From contig NZ_CP115543.1 of NCBI RefSeq assembly GCF_031834615.1, positions 445,001-509,000 on the forward strand: a DNA stretch of 64,000 nucleotides. The letters are read 5' to 3'. This stretch comes from Stenotrophomonas aracearum. GTDB lineage: Bacteria; Pseudomonadota; Gammaproteobacteria; Xanthomonadales; Xanthomonadaceae. The notes under the pieces are model-generated. The model had not been told where the DNA came from. It searched no databases and worked only from the letters and a program-made list of their open reading frames with translations. The stretch's first letter is position 1. Each line of letters starts with the position of its first letter. Shown here piece by piece: positions 20,054-28,242 of this stretch. A program made the translations under genes and the position numbers.

Positions 20054-20932
20054 ATGGCCGCCCAGCACAGTCCCGACGCCAACGTGTACTTCGTCCCCAC
20101 GCACAGCAAGTGGCCCTTCATCGGTTCCATCGCGATGATGGTGACCATGGTGGGCGTGGCCAGCTGGCTCAATGACGCCGGCTGGGGCAAGTGGACCTTC
20201 TACGCCGGCATCGCGATGCTGGTGCTGACCCTGTTCTGGTGGTTCAGCGATGTGGTGCGCGAATCGCAGGCTGGGCATTACAACCGCCAGGTCGACGGCT
20301 CGTTCCGGATGGGCATGGTGTGGTTCATCTTCTCCGAAGTGATGTTCTTCGGTGCCTTCTTTGGCGCGCTGTTCTACACCCGCAACCTGGGCCTGGCGTG
20401 GCTGGGCGGCGAGGGCGACGGGGTGATGACCAACGAACTGCTCTGGGACGGCTATTCGGCGGCCTGGCCGACCAACGGGCCGGGCGCCATCGGCGGCCAC
20501 TTCCAGACCATTCCGGCCTGGGGCCTGCCGCTGATCAACACGCTGATCCTGCTGACCTCCGGCGTCACCCTGACCATCGCCCACCATGCTTTGAAGGCAG
20601 GTCATCGCCGCCAGCTGCTGGTGTGGCTGGGCATCACCGTGCTGCTCGGCGCGTTCTTCCTCACCCTGCAGGCCGAGGAATACATCCACGCCTACAAGGA
20701 ACTGAACCTCACGCTGGGTTCGGGCATCTACGGGTCCACCTTCTTCATGCTCACCGGCTTCCACGGCGCGCACGTGCTGCTGGGCACCATCATGCTGATC
20801 GTGATGTGGCTGCGCGCGGCCAAGGGCCATTTCACTCGCGACAACCACTTCGGCTTCGAAGCGGCGGCGTGGTACTGGCACTTCGTCGACGTGGTGTGGC
20901 TGATGCTGTTCCTGTTCGTCTACGTGCTGTAG
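20054..20932 (+). CDS. coxC: Cytochrome c oxidase subunit III
   Basis: 292 residues with seven predicted membrane helices. Conserved features include HSKWPFIGSIAMM near the N-terminus, FSEVMFFGAFFGALFY, and the C-terminal HFVDVVWLMLFLFVYVL. Subunit III stabilises the catalytic core and proton uptake. It lies 20 bp after ctaG, so it is in the same operon. The convergent DUF2909 gene begins ten bases past its stop. Confidence 0.97.
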   Translation: MAAQHSPDANVYFVPTHSKWPFIGSIAMMVTMVGVASWLNDAGWGKWTFYAGIAMLVLTLFWWFSDVVRESQAGHYNRQVDGSFRMGMVWFIFSEVMFFGAFFGALFYTRNLGLAWLGGEGDGVMTNELLWDGYSAAWPTNGPGAIGGHFQTIPAWGLPLINTLILLTSGVTLTIAHHALKAGHRRQLLVWLGITVLLGAFFLTLQAEEYIHAYKELNLTLGSGIYGSTFFMLTGFHGAHVLLGTIMLIVMWLRAAKGHFTRDNHFGFEAAAWYWHFVDVVWLMLFLFVYVL

Positions 20933-20941
20933 CGCCGGGGC

Positions 20942-21160
20942 TCAACCACCGATGCCGTGGGGTTTGATCCAGCCGGTGTAGATGCCGATCGCCACCAGCG
21001 CAATCAGCGCCACCGACACCGCGATGCGCCGGGTGAGCGCATTGACGGTGCGCTTGGTCTGGCCGCGGTCGACCAGCAGGTAGTACAGACCGGCGCCCAG
21101 ATTCCAGACGATGACGATCAGAAACGCGATTACCAGCAGGGTCTTCAACGAATCATTCAT
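20942..21160 (-). CDS. DUF2909-like twin-transmembrane protein
   Basis: 72 residues with two membrane helices (LLVIAFLIVIVWNLGAGLYYLLV and IAVSVALIALVAIGIYTGWI), separated by a basic loop with an RGQTKRTVNALTRRIA segment. Small twin-helix proteins of this kind sit beside cytochrome oxidase genes in many proteobacteria. Role unknown, and oxidase assembly or stability is an inference from location only. It is transcribed against the operon. Confidence 0.85.
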   Translation of the reverse strand: MNDSLKTLLVIAFLIVIVWNLGAGLYYLLVDRGQTKRTVNALTRRIAVSVALIALVAIGIYTGWIKPHGIGG

Positions 21161-21217
21161 GCGCGGCTCAAGGGCAGGGCGGGTACGCCTATCTGACCGC
21201 GTTTCGACGGCGTTGTC

Positions 21218-21964
21218 ATGATGCGCAAGCACACGCGCCTGATCGGCTGGGTGGCCGCCGTGCTGGTCATCGTCGGTTTCTCCCAGCTGGGCATGTGGCA
21301 GCTGCACCGCATGCATGAAAAGCAGGCCCTGTTGGACCAGCAGGTGCCAGCCCGCGCGCAGACCCTGGGCCTGGCCGATGCGCAGGCCGCGCCGCCGCAG
21401 CTACGCTGGGTCGAAGACCACGGCCGTTTCCTGCCGGGCACCGTGCTGCTGGACAACCAGACCCGCGGCGGACGCGCCGGCATCAAGCTCTACCAGCCGT
21501 TCCGCAGCGACAGCGGCGCCGTGGTGCTCGTCGACCTGGGGTGGCTGCCGATGCCGCCTGATCGCCAGCTGCCGACCGTGGTGCCGCGCGAAGGCGAGGC
21601 TCATGTGGCCGGGCTGCTCGCTCCGCCGCCGGCCACCGGGTTGGCGCTGGGCCCGGCGCTGGTCCCGGCCTCGCAGCCCGCCGTGTGGCTGGCCAACCGC
21701 ATGCCGCCTGCGGACGTGGCTGCCGCGTTGGGCCTGCCGCCCGCCAGCCTGCGCAGCGCGGTGCTGCGCCTGGACCCTGCACTCCCCGGCGGTTACGCCC
21801 GCGACCTCGAACTGCTGCCCAACACCCTGCCGCCCAGCCGCCACCTCGGCTACGCCGTGCAGTGGTTCGGCCTGGCCCTGACCGTGCTGGTCGTCGCGTT
21901 GGTGCTCGAATGGCGAAGCCGCCGCCGCACACCCTCCGCTTACATGAGAAAATCCCGCCCATGA
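21218..21964 (+). CDS. SURF1 family cytochrome oxidase biogenesis protein
   Basis: 248 residues, one membrane helix at each end (IGWVAAVLVIVGFSQLGMWQLHR and YAVQWFGLALTVLVVALVLEW) with a periplasmic domain between. GMWQLHR and the C-terminal YAVQWFGLA are the two hallmark SURF1 motifs. The family helps insert haem a into subunit I. Its stop overlaps the next start by four bases (ATGA). Confidence 0.95.
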   Translation: MMRKHTRLIGWVAAVLVIVGFSQLGMWQLHRMHEKQALLDQQVPARAQTLGLADAQAAPPQLRWVEDHGRFLPGTVLLDNQTRGGRAGIKLYQPFRSDSGAVVLVDLGWLPMPPDRQLPTVVPREGEAHVAGLLAPPPATGLALGPALVPASQPAVWLANRMPPADVAAALGLPPASLRSAVLRLDPALPGGYARDLELLPNTLPPSRHLGYAVQWFGLALTVLVVALVLEWRSRRRTPSAYMRKSRP

Positions 21965-22536
21965 ATGCCATCACCCCGGAACAGCTCAAGGCCCGCAACC
22001 GTGGTCGCTGGACCCTGGTCGCGCTGTTCGGCCTGTTCTTCGGCGCGATGGCGCTGGCCGGCGTGCTGCGCTTCTCCGGCTGGCAGCCGGCCGACCACCG
22101 CAATACCGGCCAGATGCTGCAACCGCCGGTGGACGCGCGCGCGCTGCCGCTTACCCTCGCCAATGGCGAACCCTACCCGTGGAACCCCGACGCGCACGTG
22201 TGGCGCATCCTGGTTGCGCCCGCACCGGGCTGTGCAGCCGAGTGCGTCACTTTGTCGCAGGGATTGGGCAAGGTGTGGCAGCTGTTCGGCCATAGGGCGG
22301 ATAATGTCGAGATCCTGTGGCTGGGTACGCCGCCGGCCGAGGTCCAGGGCCTGCCCGCCCTGCGCGTGCTGGCGCCCCAGCCGACCCTGCGTGCCGCCTT
22401 GCCCGCCGTGGATGACGCCGCCGGCACCCCTGTGTATGTGATCGACCCGAACGGGTTCGTGATCATGCGGTACGCGCCGGGATTCGAACTGGCCGGTCTG
22501 CGCAAGGACCTGGCCACGCTGTTGAAACTGAAGTGA
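21961..22536 (+). CDS. Membrane-anchored thioredoxin-fold protein with CxxxC, Sco-like
   Basis: 191 residues. One N-terminal membrane helix (WTLVALFGLFFGAMALAGVL), then a periplasmic domain with APGCAAECVTLSQGL. The CAAEC is a CxxxC, the spacing used by Sco1 copper chaperones. TPVYVIDPNGFVIMRYAPG near the end is the last strand pair of a thioredoxin fold. Overall similarity to classic Sco is low and the usual Sco histidine is not evident. Translationally coupled to SURF1 and followed by ctaA, so a role in copper or thiol chemistry of oxidase assembly is likely. Confidence 0.75.
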   Translation: MNAITPEQLKARNRGRWTLVALFGLFFGAMALAGVLRFSGWQPADHRNTGQMLQPPVDARALPLTLANGEPYPWNPDAHVWRILVAPAPGCAAECVTLSQGLGKVWQLFGHRADNVEILWLGTPPAEVQGLPALRVLAPQPTLRAALPAVDDAAGTPVYVIDPNGFVIMRYAPGFELAGLRKDLATLLKLK

Positions 22537-22546
22537 GTTCCGTTTG

Positions 22547-23749
22547 ATGAACCCCACCGCGCGCCCGGCGCTGCATCGCAATTTCCACCGTCTGGCGTGG
22601 TTCGCCCTGATCATGACGGCGAGCACGATCATGTTCGGTTCGTTCGTGCGCCTGTCCGATGCCGGCCTGAGCTGCCCGGACTGGCCGACCTGCTATGGCC
22701 GCGTGACCTGGCCGCAGCATGCGGCGGAAGTGATCCGCCACGAAGCGGCCAAGATCCGCCCCCTGGAAACCCACAAGGCCTGGCGCGAGCAGGTGCACCG
22801 CTTCCTGGCCGGCGCGCTGGGTATCGAGATCCTCACCCTGGCGCTGCTGGCGGTACGCCGGCGCAGCTGGGGCACCACGGCGGTGGTCACTGCGTGCGTG
22901 CTGGTGGCCACCGGCATACCCCTGTACATGATGGGCTGGCACGTCTCGGCCAGCGTGCTGGCGCTCACCGGTGAGGCGATCCTGCTGATCGCTGCGCTGC
23001 GCTGGAACAACATCGACCTGGCCCGCGCGGCGTTGCTGACCCTCGCGGTGGTGATCTTCCAGGCGTTGCTGGGCATGTGGACGGTCACCCTGCTGCTCAA
23101 GCCGATCGTGGTGATGGGCCACCTGCTGGGTGGCATGCTGATGTTCGGGCTGCTGGTATGGATGGCGTGGCGTGCCACGCACATGCCGATCAACCTGGTC
23201 GAGGCGCCGAAGCTGAAATGGCTGCTGCGCGCCGGCGTGGCCGTGCTGGTCCTGCAGATCGCGCTCGGCGGCTGGGTCAGCGCCAACTACGCGGCCCTGG
23301 CCTGTGGCGGTGGCAGCGCCACGCTCGACAACTTCCCGCGCTGCGTGAGCCAGTGGTGGCCGCCCCACGACTTCAAGGAAGGCTTCACCCTGTGGCGTGG
23401 CATCGGCGTGGACTACGAAGGGGGCGTGCTGGATGGCGCCTCGCGTATCGCGATCCAGATGGCGCACCGCATGTTCGCGGTCGTGGTCGCGGTTTACCTG
23501 CTGTGGCTGGCCGTGCGCCTGTATCGCCTGCCGAGCATGCGCGGCTGGGCCACCGCGCTGGGCCTGCTGGTGGTGTTGCAGATCACCTTGGGCATCCTCA
23601 ACGTCAAGCTGGCCGTGCCGCTGGAAGTGGCCGTCGCCCACAGCGGCGGCGCCGTGGCGCTGCTGTTCGTGCTGGTCACGCTGCTCGCGCGCCTGCGTGC
23701 GCCGGCCGATGTGGACGATGAAGATGACGTTTCTGGAGCGACGCCGTGA
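22547..23749 (+). CDS. ctaA: Haem A synthase (COX15/CtaA)
   Basis: 400 residues, eight membrane helices. Converts haem O to haem A for the oxidase. [22 protein letters not shown] at the N-terminus is the family signature, and histidines in [25 protein letters not shown] and VAHSGGA are the haem-ligand positions. ATG 22547 is chosen over the in-frame TTG at 22544. The stop overlaps the GTG start of ctaB by four bases. Confidence 0.96.
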   Translation: MNPTARPALHRNFHRLAWFALIMTASTIMFGSFVRLSDAGLSCPDWPTCYGRVTWPQHAAEVIRHEAAKIRPLETHKAWREQVHRFLAGALGIEILTLALLAVRRRSWGTTAVVTACVLVATGIPLYMMGWHVSASVLALTGEAILLIAALRWNNIDLARAALLTLAVVIFQALLGMWTVTLLLKPIVVMGHLLGGMLMFGLLVWMAWRATHMPINLVEAPKLKWLLRAGVAVLVLQIALGGWVSANYAALACGGGSATLDNFPRCVSQWWPPHDFKEGFTLWRGIGVDYEGGVLDGASRIAIQMAHRMFAVVVAVYLLWLAVRLYRLPSMRGWATALGLLVVLQITLGILNVKLAVPLEVAVAHSGGAVALLFVLVTLLARLRAPADVDDEDDVSGATP

Positions 23750-24633
23750 GCGTGCGGCAGTACTGGGACCTGACCAAACCCAAGGTGGTGGCACTGATCG
23801 TGTTCACCGCATTGGTGGGCATGTTCCTCGCCATTCCTACCCTGCCTACCGCCGAGCAGGCGGTTCGCGGTGCGCTGGGCTTCCTCGGCATCTGGCTGGC
23901 GGCCTCGGCGGCAGCGGCGATCAACCAGCTGCTGGACGCACAGATCGACGCACAGATGGCGCGTACCTCGTGGCGGCCGCTGGTGGTGGGCAAGGTCAAG
24001 CCGTGGCAGGTGCTGGTGTTCGCCGGCGCACTGATCGTGCTGTCGATGACCATCCTGGTGCTGTGGGTCAACGTCATCACCGCCGTGCTGACCTTTGCCT
24101 CGCTGATCGGCTATGCCGTGATCTACACCGTATACCTCAAGCGCGCGACCTCGCAGAACATCGTGATCGGCGGCCTCGCCGGTGCCACGCCGCCGCTGCT
24201 CGGCTGGGCGGCCATCACTGGCATGCAGGGCCCGATGGACTGGGCCTACGCCTCGCTGCTGGTGCTGATCATCTTCATCTGGACCCCGCCGCATTTCTGG
24301 GCACTGGCGATCTTCCGCCGCGAGGATTACGCCAAGGCCAAGATTCCGATGCTGCCGGTGACCCACGGCGTGGCGTACACCCGCAAGTCGATCATGGCGT
24401 ACTCCATCGCGCTGGCCATCGTCAGCATCCTGCCTGCCGTGGTGGGCATGAGCGGCCTGTTCTACCTGGGCGGTGCGGTCGTGTTGAACACCGTATTCGT
24501 CTGGTACGCCTGGCGCATGCTCAATCCGCCGGATGAGCTGTTCTCGATGAAGATGTTCGGCTACTCCATCGTCTACCTGATGGCGCTGTTCGCGTTCCTG
24601 ATGGTGGACCACTGGATGCTGCCGTTCCTGTGA
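23746..24633 (+). CDS. ctaB: Protohaem IX farnesyltransferase (haem O synthase)
   Basis: 295 residues, nine membrane helices of the UbiA type. Adds the farnesyl tail to haem B. The prenyl-diphosphate motif reads [20 protein letters not shown], and the second aspartate-region motif follows in [20 protein letters not shown] start at 23746 overlaps ctaA. It ends the oxidase operon, so substrate supply (haem O, haem A) and enzyme are made together. Confidence 0.97.
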   Translation: MSVRQYWDLTKPKVVALIVFTALVGMFLAIPTLPTAEQAVRGALGFLGIWLAASAAAAINQLLDAQIDAQMARTSWRPLVVGKVKPWQVLVFAGALIVLSMTILVLWVNVITAVLTFASLIGYAVIYTVYLKRATSQNIVIGGLAGATPPLLGWAAITGMQGPMDWAYASLLVLIIFIWTPPHFWALAIFRREDYAKAKIPMLPVTHGVAYTRKSIMAYSIALAIVSILPAVVGMSGLFYLGGAVVLNTVFVWYAWRMLNPPDELFSMKMFGYSIVYLMALFAFLMVDHWMLPFL

Positions 24634-24711
24634 TCGCCATCGCACGCGCCCGGACTTGAATCCGGCCATCGCGCCGCCATTGCTTTCATGACCCCGACAG
24701 GACGCGACGGC

Positions 24712-25536
24712 ATGAAGCGATGGCTCTGGATGGCTGCGATGGTGGCTTTGATGATGTACGGCACCGCCTTTGCCGCGCCCGCAACGGGCGTGGACGACAC
24801 CGCCACACAGATCATGACGCTGGCGGGCGATCACCGCCTGGTGGTGCTGGGCGAGTACCACGGCACCGCCGAAACGCCGCTGTTGGTGGCCGACCTGATG
24901 GAGCGCTACAGCCGCGACAACGCGCCGGTACGGCTGGGGTTGGAGCTGCCGATGAGCGAGAACGCCGCCTTGGCGCGCTACCTTCGCTCGAACGGCGATG
25001 CAGATGCGCGGGAAGCACTGCGCACCCAGCCGTTCTGGCGGGTGAAGGACGACCAGCACGACGGACGCCGAAGCCGCGACATGCTCGCGCTGATCGAAGC
25101 CCTGCGCGCGCTGCGGGCGCAGGGGCGCGATGTCGGTGTGGCCGGCTACGACATTGAAATAAGCGCATACGACAGCGACGTGGATCGCGACGCTGCGATG
25201 GCCACGCACCTGCGGCAGCAGTTCAATGCACTTCCGACAGGAACGCGCATGCTGGTGCTCACCGGCAACGTGCACGCCATGCGCCACCCCTTTGCAGATG
25301 CACCGCCGGAAATGAAGCACCGCACGATGGCTTCGTACCTGTTGGACCTTCCGCTGTACAGCGTGCGCGTGGAGGCGCTGCGTGGCCAGTCTTGGGGCTG
25401 CTTGAAGCCATGTCGCGCAATCACGCTACCCGAGAGGCCGGCGCGTGATCCGGTCGCCGAAACCGACGCGGATCGCTCCTACGACGTGTGGGTGTATCTG
25501 CCGGAGTTGAGCGTGGGTACGTTGACTGACCCGTAA
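24712..25536 (+). CDS. Exported ChaN/EreA-fold protein
   Basis: 274 residues with a signal peptide (ending TAFAAPA). The mature protein has LVVLGEYHGTAETPLLVADLMERYS, a motif like that of ChaN haem-binding lipoproteins and erythromycin-esterase-type proteins (Glu and His residues on one loop), and MLVLTGNVHAMRH near the C-terminus, another typical His position. Actual substrate unknown. ATG 24712 is preferred because AGGA lies upstream and the signal peptide starts there. It follows ctaB by 78 bp, perhaps independently transcribed. Confidence 0.75.
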   Translation: MKRWLWMAAMVALMMYGTAFAAPATGVDDTATQIMTLAGDHRLVVLGEYHGTAETPLLVADLMERYSRDNAPVRLGLELPMSENAALARYLRSNGDADAREALRTQPFWRVKDDQHDGRRSRDMLALIEALRALRAQGRDVGVAGYDIEISAYDSDVDRDAAMATHLRQQFNALPTGTRMLVLTGNVHAMRHPFADAPPEMKHRTMASYLLDLPLYSVRVEALRGQSWGCLKPCRAITLPERPARDPVAETDADRSYDVWVYLPELSVGTLTDP

Positions 25537-25565
25537 CGCTGAAGAAATCCTGGCTGTTCGGTGAA

Positions 25566-25644
25566 TTGGTGGGGTCGCTTCCCAAACGACGCTGTGCATG
25601 GATGCACGAGTGGCGCGTTCGCAGGATGCGAAGGAGCGCCCCGC
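25566..25644. repeat. Fragment of BIME-type repeat
   Basis: Starts with a GGTGGGGTCGCTTCCCAAACGAC variant of the REP end and then matches, in inverted orientation, 51 consecutive interior bases of BIME copy B (3709-3759). The GTAG is lost and the other end is missing, so it is a decayed or internally deleted element. The surrounding 25537-25842 contains no convincing gene. Confidence 0.75.
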
Positions 25645-25842
25645 ACGTAAAAAGGATCGGCGCGACGAAGGCATGTTGTTTACCGAGGCAACGTCGGACT
25701 GTCCGTCAGACAATGCCGCACCAGTGTGTCGTCATCCACGCATCTGCCTCAAATCATGAGGTGTGTCCCAACTCCTCACGCGCCCGTCAGCCTATACAGC
25801 TAGTTCGAGCCGCTGACGCGCGTTCCACATGAGGAAAAACAC

Positions 25843-26601
25843 ATGCATCCATCCACGAAGCTCGGACTCTGTCTGGTCGCCATGAGTGTGATCGCAGGCG
25901 CGAATGGCTGTTCAGAACAGCCCGATCCAGTGCCCGTCGACGCAGTAGGCCAGTGGCTGAATGACCGCGCGATGCGTGCGGCCGAAAAGGACCAGGCGTC
26001 GGGCGCGAACCAAGATCTCCCAGAAGGTGTGTACCGCTTGATCCCCGTGGCAGAACTGGACGCCACAGAGCCCGTCAAACAGCATTTCCGGGAGAAGATT
26101 GAACGAAGTCGTTCGGGCGTGATGAAGGTGCCGACAGGCGCGATTCCATCCGAGCAACAACTTGTGATTGCACTGCCCAAGACAAAGCGATCAGAAACGA
26201 CCCTGCGGGAAAGGCTACCCAATCCTCCAAGCAATCTGCAGGGAACGGCACTGACCACTGCAGCGTTGATCGGAATGGAGCCCACCGGCGCGCTGCACGG
26301 CCTCAGATCCTCCGGACTCTCCCGCTTCTATCGTTTGAAAGACATCGGCATCGTAGAGTTCAACGAACACAATTTCCGGGTGCCCGGCGGGGTGATTGAA
26401 GCCTTCGTTGAGGCGCAGAACACCTTGATCAACGGAGTACCCGGCAAGATCGAAATGACGGTCGACGATCAAGGCCGTGGCTGCGTATCACTGACGTGGG
26501 CCGGCAAAGACAAGGTGTACTCATTGACCGCTACAGGCGACGACAACGTGGAGCGCAAAGCCGAGGCGTTGAGAGCGATCGCTGAGTCGGTGGTCGATTG
26601 A
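25843..26601 (+). CDS. Putative lipoprotein of unknown function
   Basis: 252 residues. Signal peptide followed by ANGCSEQP, an acceptable but not perfect lipobox. AGGA lies eight bases before the ATG. No recognised domain. The middle has TALTTAALIGMEPTGALHGLRSSGLSRFYRL and the C-terminal third looks like a compact beta domain (GKIEMTVDDQGRGCVSLTWAG). GC content looks lower than in neighbours, and the upstream 300 bp hold only a repeat fragment, which fits accessory DNA. Confidence 0.75.
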   Translation: MHPSTKLGLCLVAMSVIAGANGCSEQPDPVPVDAVGQWLNDRAMRAAEKDQASGANQDLPEGVYRLIPVAELDATEPVKQHFREKIERSRSGVMKVPTGAIPSEQQLVIALPKTKRSETTLRERLPNPPSNLQGTALTTAALIGMEPTGALHGLRSSGLSRFYRLKDIGIVEFNEHNFRVPGGVIEAFVEAQNTLINGVPGKIEMTVDDQGRGCVSLTWAGKDKVYSLTATGDDNVERKAEALRAIAESVVD

Positions 26602-26627
26602 TCCTGGCCAGACAACCATGCCTTCCG

Positions 26628-27611
26628 CTACGTGGAAGGCATCCCGGGATCACGCGCAAATCGCTGCGCAATCACCGCGCACACAATCAGCTGGATCTGG
26701 TGGTAAATCATGATCGGCAGCACGATGGCGCCCAGGCTGCCGCCGGCGAACAACACCTTTGCCATTGGTACGCCGGTGGCCAGGCTCTTCTTGGAGCCGC
26801 AGAAGAGGATGGTGATACGGTCTTCGCGGTTGAAGCCCAGGCGCCTGGACAGGAAGGCGATGATCGGCATCGCAATGCCCAGCAGCACCGCGGCCACCAC
26901 GGCCACGGTCAACAGCGACAACACAGGCGTCTTGCTCCACAGCCCTTCGTTCACTGCTTCACCGAATGCCGAATACACCACCAGCAGGATCGTGCCCTGG
27001 TCGGTGTAGCGCAGCAGGGCGCGTTGACGCTCCACCCAGCGCGCAATCCACGGGCGCAGCAGGTGGCCGGCCACGAACGGCACCAGCAGCTGCAGCATGA
27101 TGCTCAGGATCGCCTGGCCAGGGTTGTGCATGCCGCCCTGGGCGCCGGCCAGTACGGTCAGCAACAGGGGCGTCAGGAACACGCCAAGGATGCTGGACAG
27201 CGATGCACTCACCACTGCGGCAGGCACGTTGCCGCGCGCAAGCGAGGTGAACGCGATGGACGACTGTACGGTGGACGGCAGCGCGCATAGGAACAGGACG
27301 CCGATGTACAGCTCGGGGGTGAGCAGCCAGCCATCCAGCGGTTTGAATGCCAGCCCCAGCAGCGGGAACAGGGCGAAGGTGCAGGCCAGGATGGTCAGGT
27401 GCAAACGCCAGTGCAGCAGGCCGCCGACGATCGATTCGCGCGGCAGACGCGCGCCGTGCAGGAAGAACAGGGCGGCGATGGCGACGTCGGTAACGTCGTC
27501 CAGCACCATCGCGGCGGGGCCATGCATCGGCAGGAAGGACGCCAGCAGCACAGTGCCGAGCAGCGCGAGGGTGAAGTTGTCCGGTCGCAGGCGCGACCAC
27601 CAGCGGGTCAT
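26628..27611 (-). CDS. Bile acid:sodium symporter family (SBF-like) transporter
   Basis: 327 residues, about ten membrane helices. Belongs to the YfeH-like branch of BASS proteins: FFLHGARLPRESI, LCALPSTVQSSIAFTSLARGN (crossover helix motif) and FCGSKKSLATGVPMA are conserved. Members carry organic anions with sodium, but the true substrate of this branch is not known. It is a separate gene: the next gene on the same strand (phosphatase) is 52 bp upstream. Confidence 0.92.
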   Translation of the reverse strand: MTRWWSRLRPDNFTLALLGTVLLASFLPMHGPAAMVLDDVTDVAIAALFFLHGARLPRESIVGGLLHWRLHLTILACTFALFPLLGLAFKPLDGWLLTPELYIGVLFLCALPSTVQSSIAFTSLARGNVPAAVVSASLSSILGVFLTPLLLTVLAGAQGGMHNPGQAILSIMLQLLVPFVAGHLLRPWIARWVERQRALLRYTDQGTILLVVYSAFGEAVNEGLWSKTPVLSLLTVAVVAAVLLGIAMPIIAFLSRRLGFNREDRITILFCGSKKSLATGVPMAKVLFAGGSLGAIVLPIMIYHQIQLIVCAVIAQRFARDPGMPST

Positions 27612-27663
27612 GGTGGGCAGGCTCCTGTAGAGCTGGGGGAAACGGGGTGATGCGCGCGGGAAC

Positions 27664-28218
27664 TCAACGCGCGGCGTCCTGCTCTAGCAGGGCGCGGGTC
27701 TGTGTCTCGAGCGAGGTCATGCCGGCGCTGCGGCCGAACTGCAGCGCGTCTTCGGTGGAAGCACCCTGTTGGTGCTTGAGCAGCGCCAGCAACGCGCCGA
27801 CTCGGTTGCCGGACGCGCAGTGCAGGAGAACCGGGCCGTTGGACTGGGTCAGTGCCGCCTGCAGGGCCTGTGCGTTTGCGGCGGTGAGGCCGGCGGCGCC
27901 CGCGACCGGGATGCGCACGTAGTTCAGGCCGAGGTCTGCTGCGGTAGTGGCTTCATCGAAGCCGCGATCTTCATCGGGTTGGCGCAGGTCGATGACGGTG
28001 GCGATGCCTGCGGAGGCGGCCTGCTGCACCTGTGCTGCGGACGGTTGGCCGCCGGTGTAGAGGCCTTCGTCCGGTTGGTGGAAGGCATTGGGGAAGGCGG
28101 TCGCCGGTAGCTCGGGCCGTGCGGGCAGCGGGGCAGAGCCCCGCTCCACGGCGGGGGCGGGTGACACCATGCTCATCGCAAGGATCAACAGGAAAGCCGG
28201 GCGCTCCAACCATCGCAT
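27664..28218 (-). CDS. DUF442-type tyrosine phosphatase-like exported protein
   Basis: 184 residues. Signal peptide ending SPAPA, then a phosphatase domain with DEGLYTGGQPSAAQVQQAASAG, VIDLR and the active loop LLHCASGNRVGALLAL (Cys134, Arg139, spacing CX4R as in beta-lactamase-hydrolase-like phosphatases). ATG 28218 is fixed by AGGAGAG eight bases upstream. Residues 24-31, right after the predicted cleavage site, are encoded by a REP palindrome, so that linker may have been gained by REP insertion. Confidence 0.85.
   Translation of the reverse strand: MRWLERPAFLLILAMSMVSPAPAVERGSAPLPARPELPATAFPNAFHQPDEGLYTGGQPSAAQVQQAASAGIATVIDLRQPDEDRGFDEATTAADLGLNYVRIPVAGAAGLTAANAQALQAALTQSNGPVLLHCASGNRVGALLALLKHQQGASTEDALQFGRSAGMTSLETQTRALLEQDAAR
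28125..28149 (-). repeat. REP palindrome inside the phosphatase gene
   Basis: Reads on the minus strand as a GTAG-type REP of the AGCGGGGC class with GTGG in place of GTAG, otherwise matching the REP at 13065-13089. It is translated in frame as VERGSAPL, directly after the signal peptide. Confidence 0.8.
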
Positions 28219-28242
28219 CACGTCACTCTCCTGTCGGTCCAA

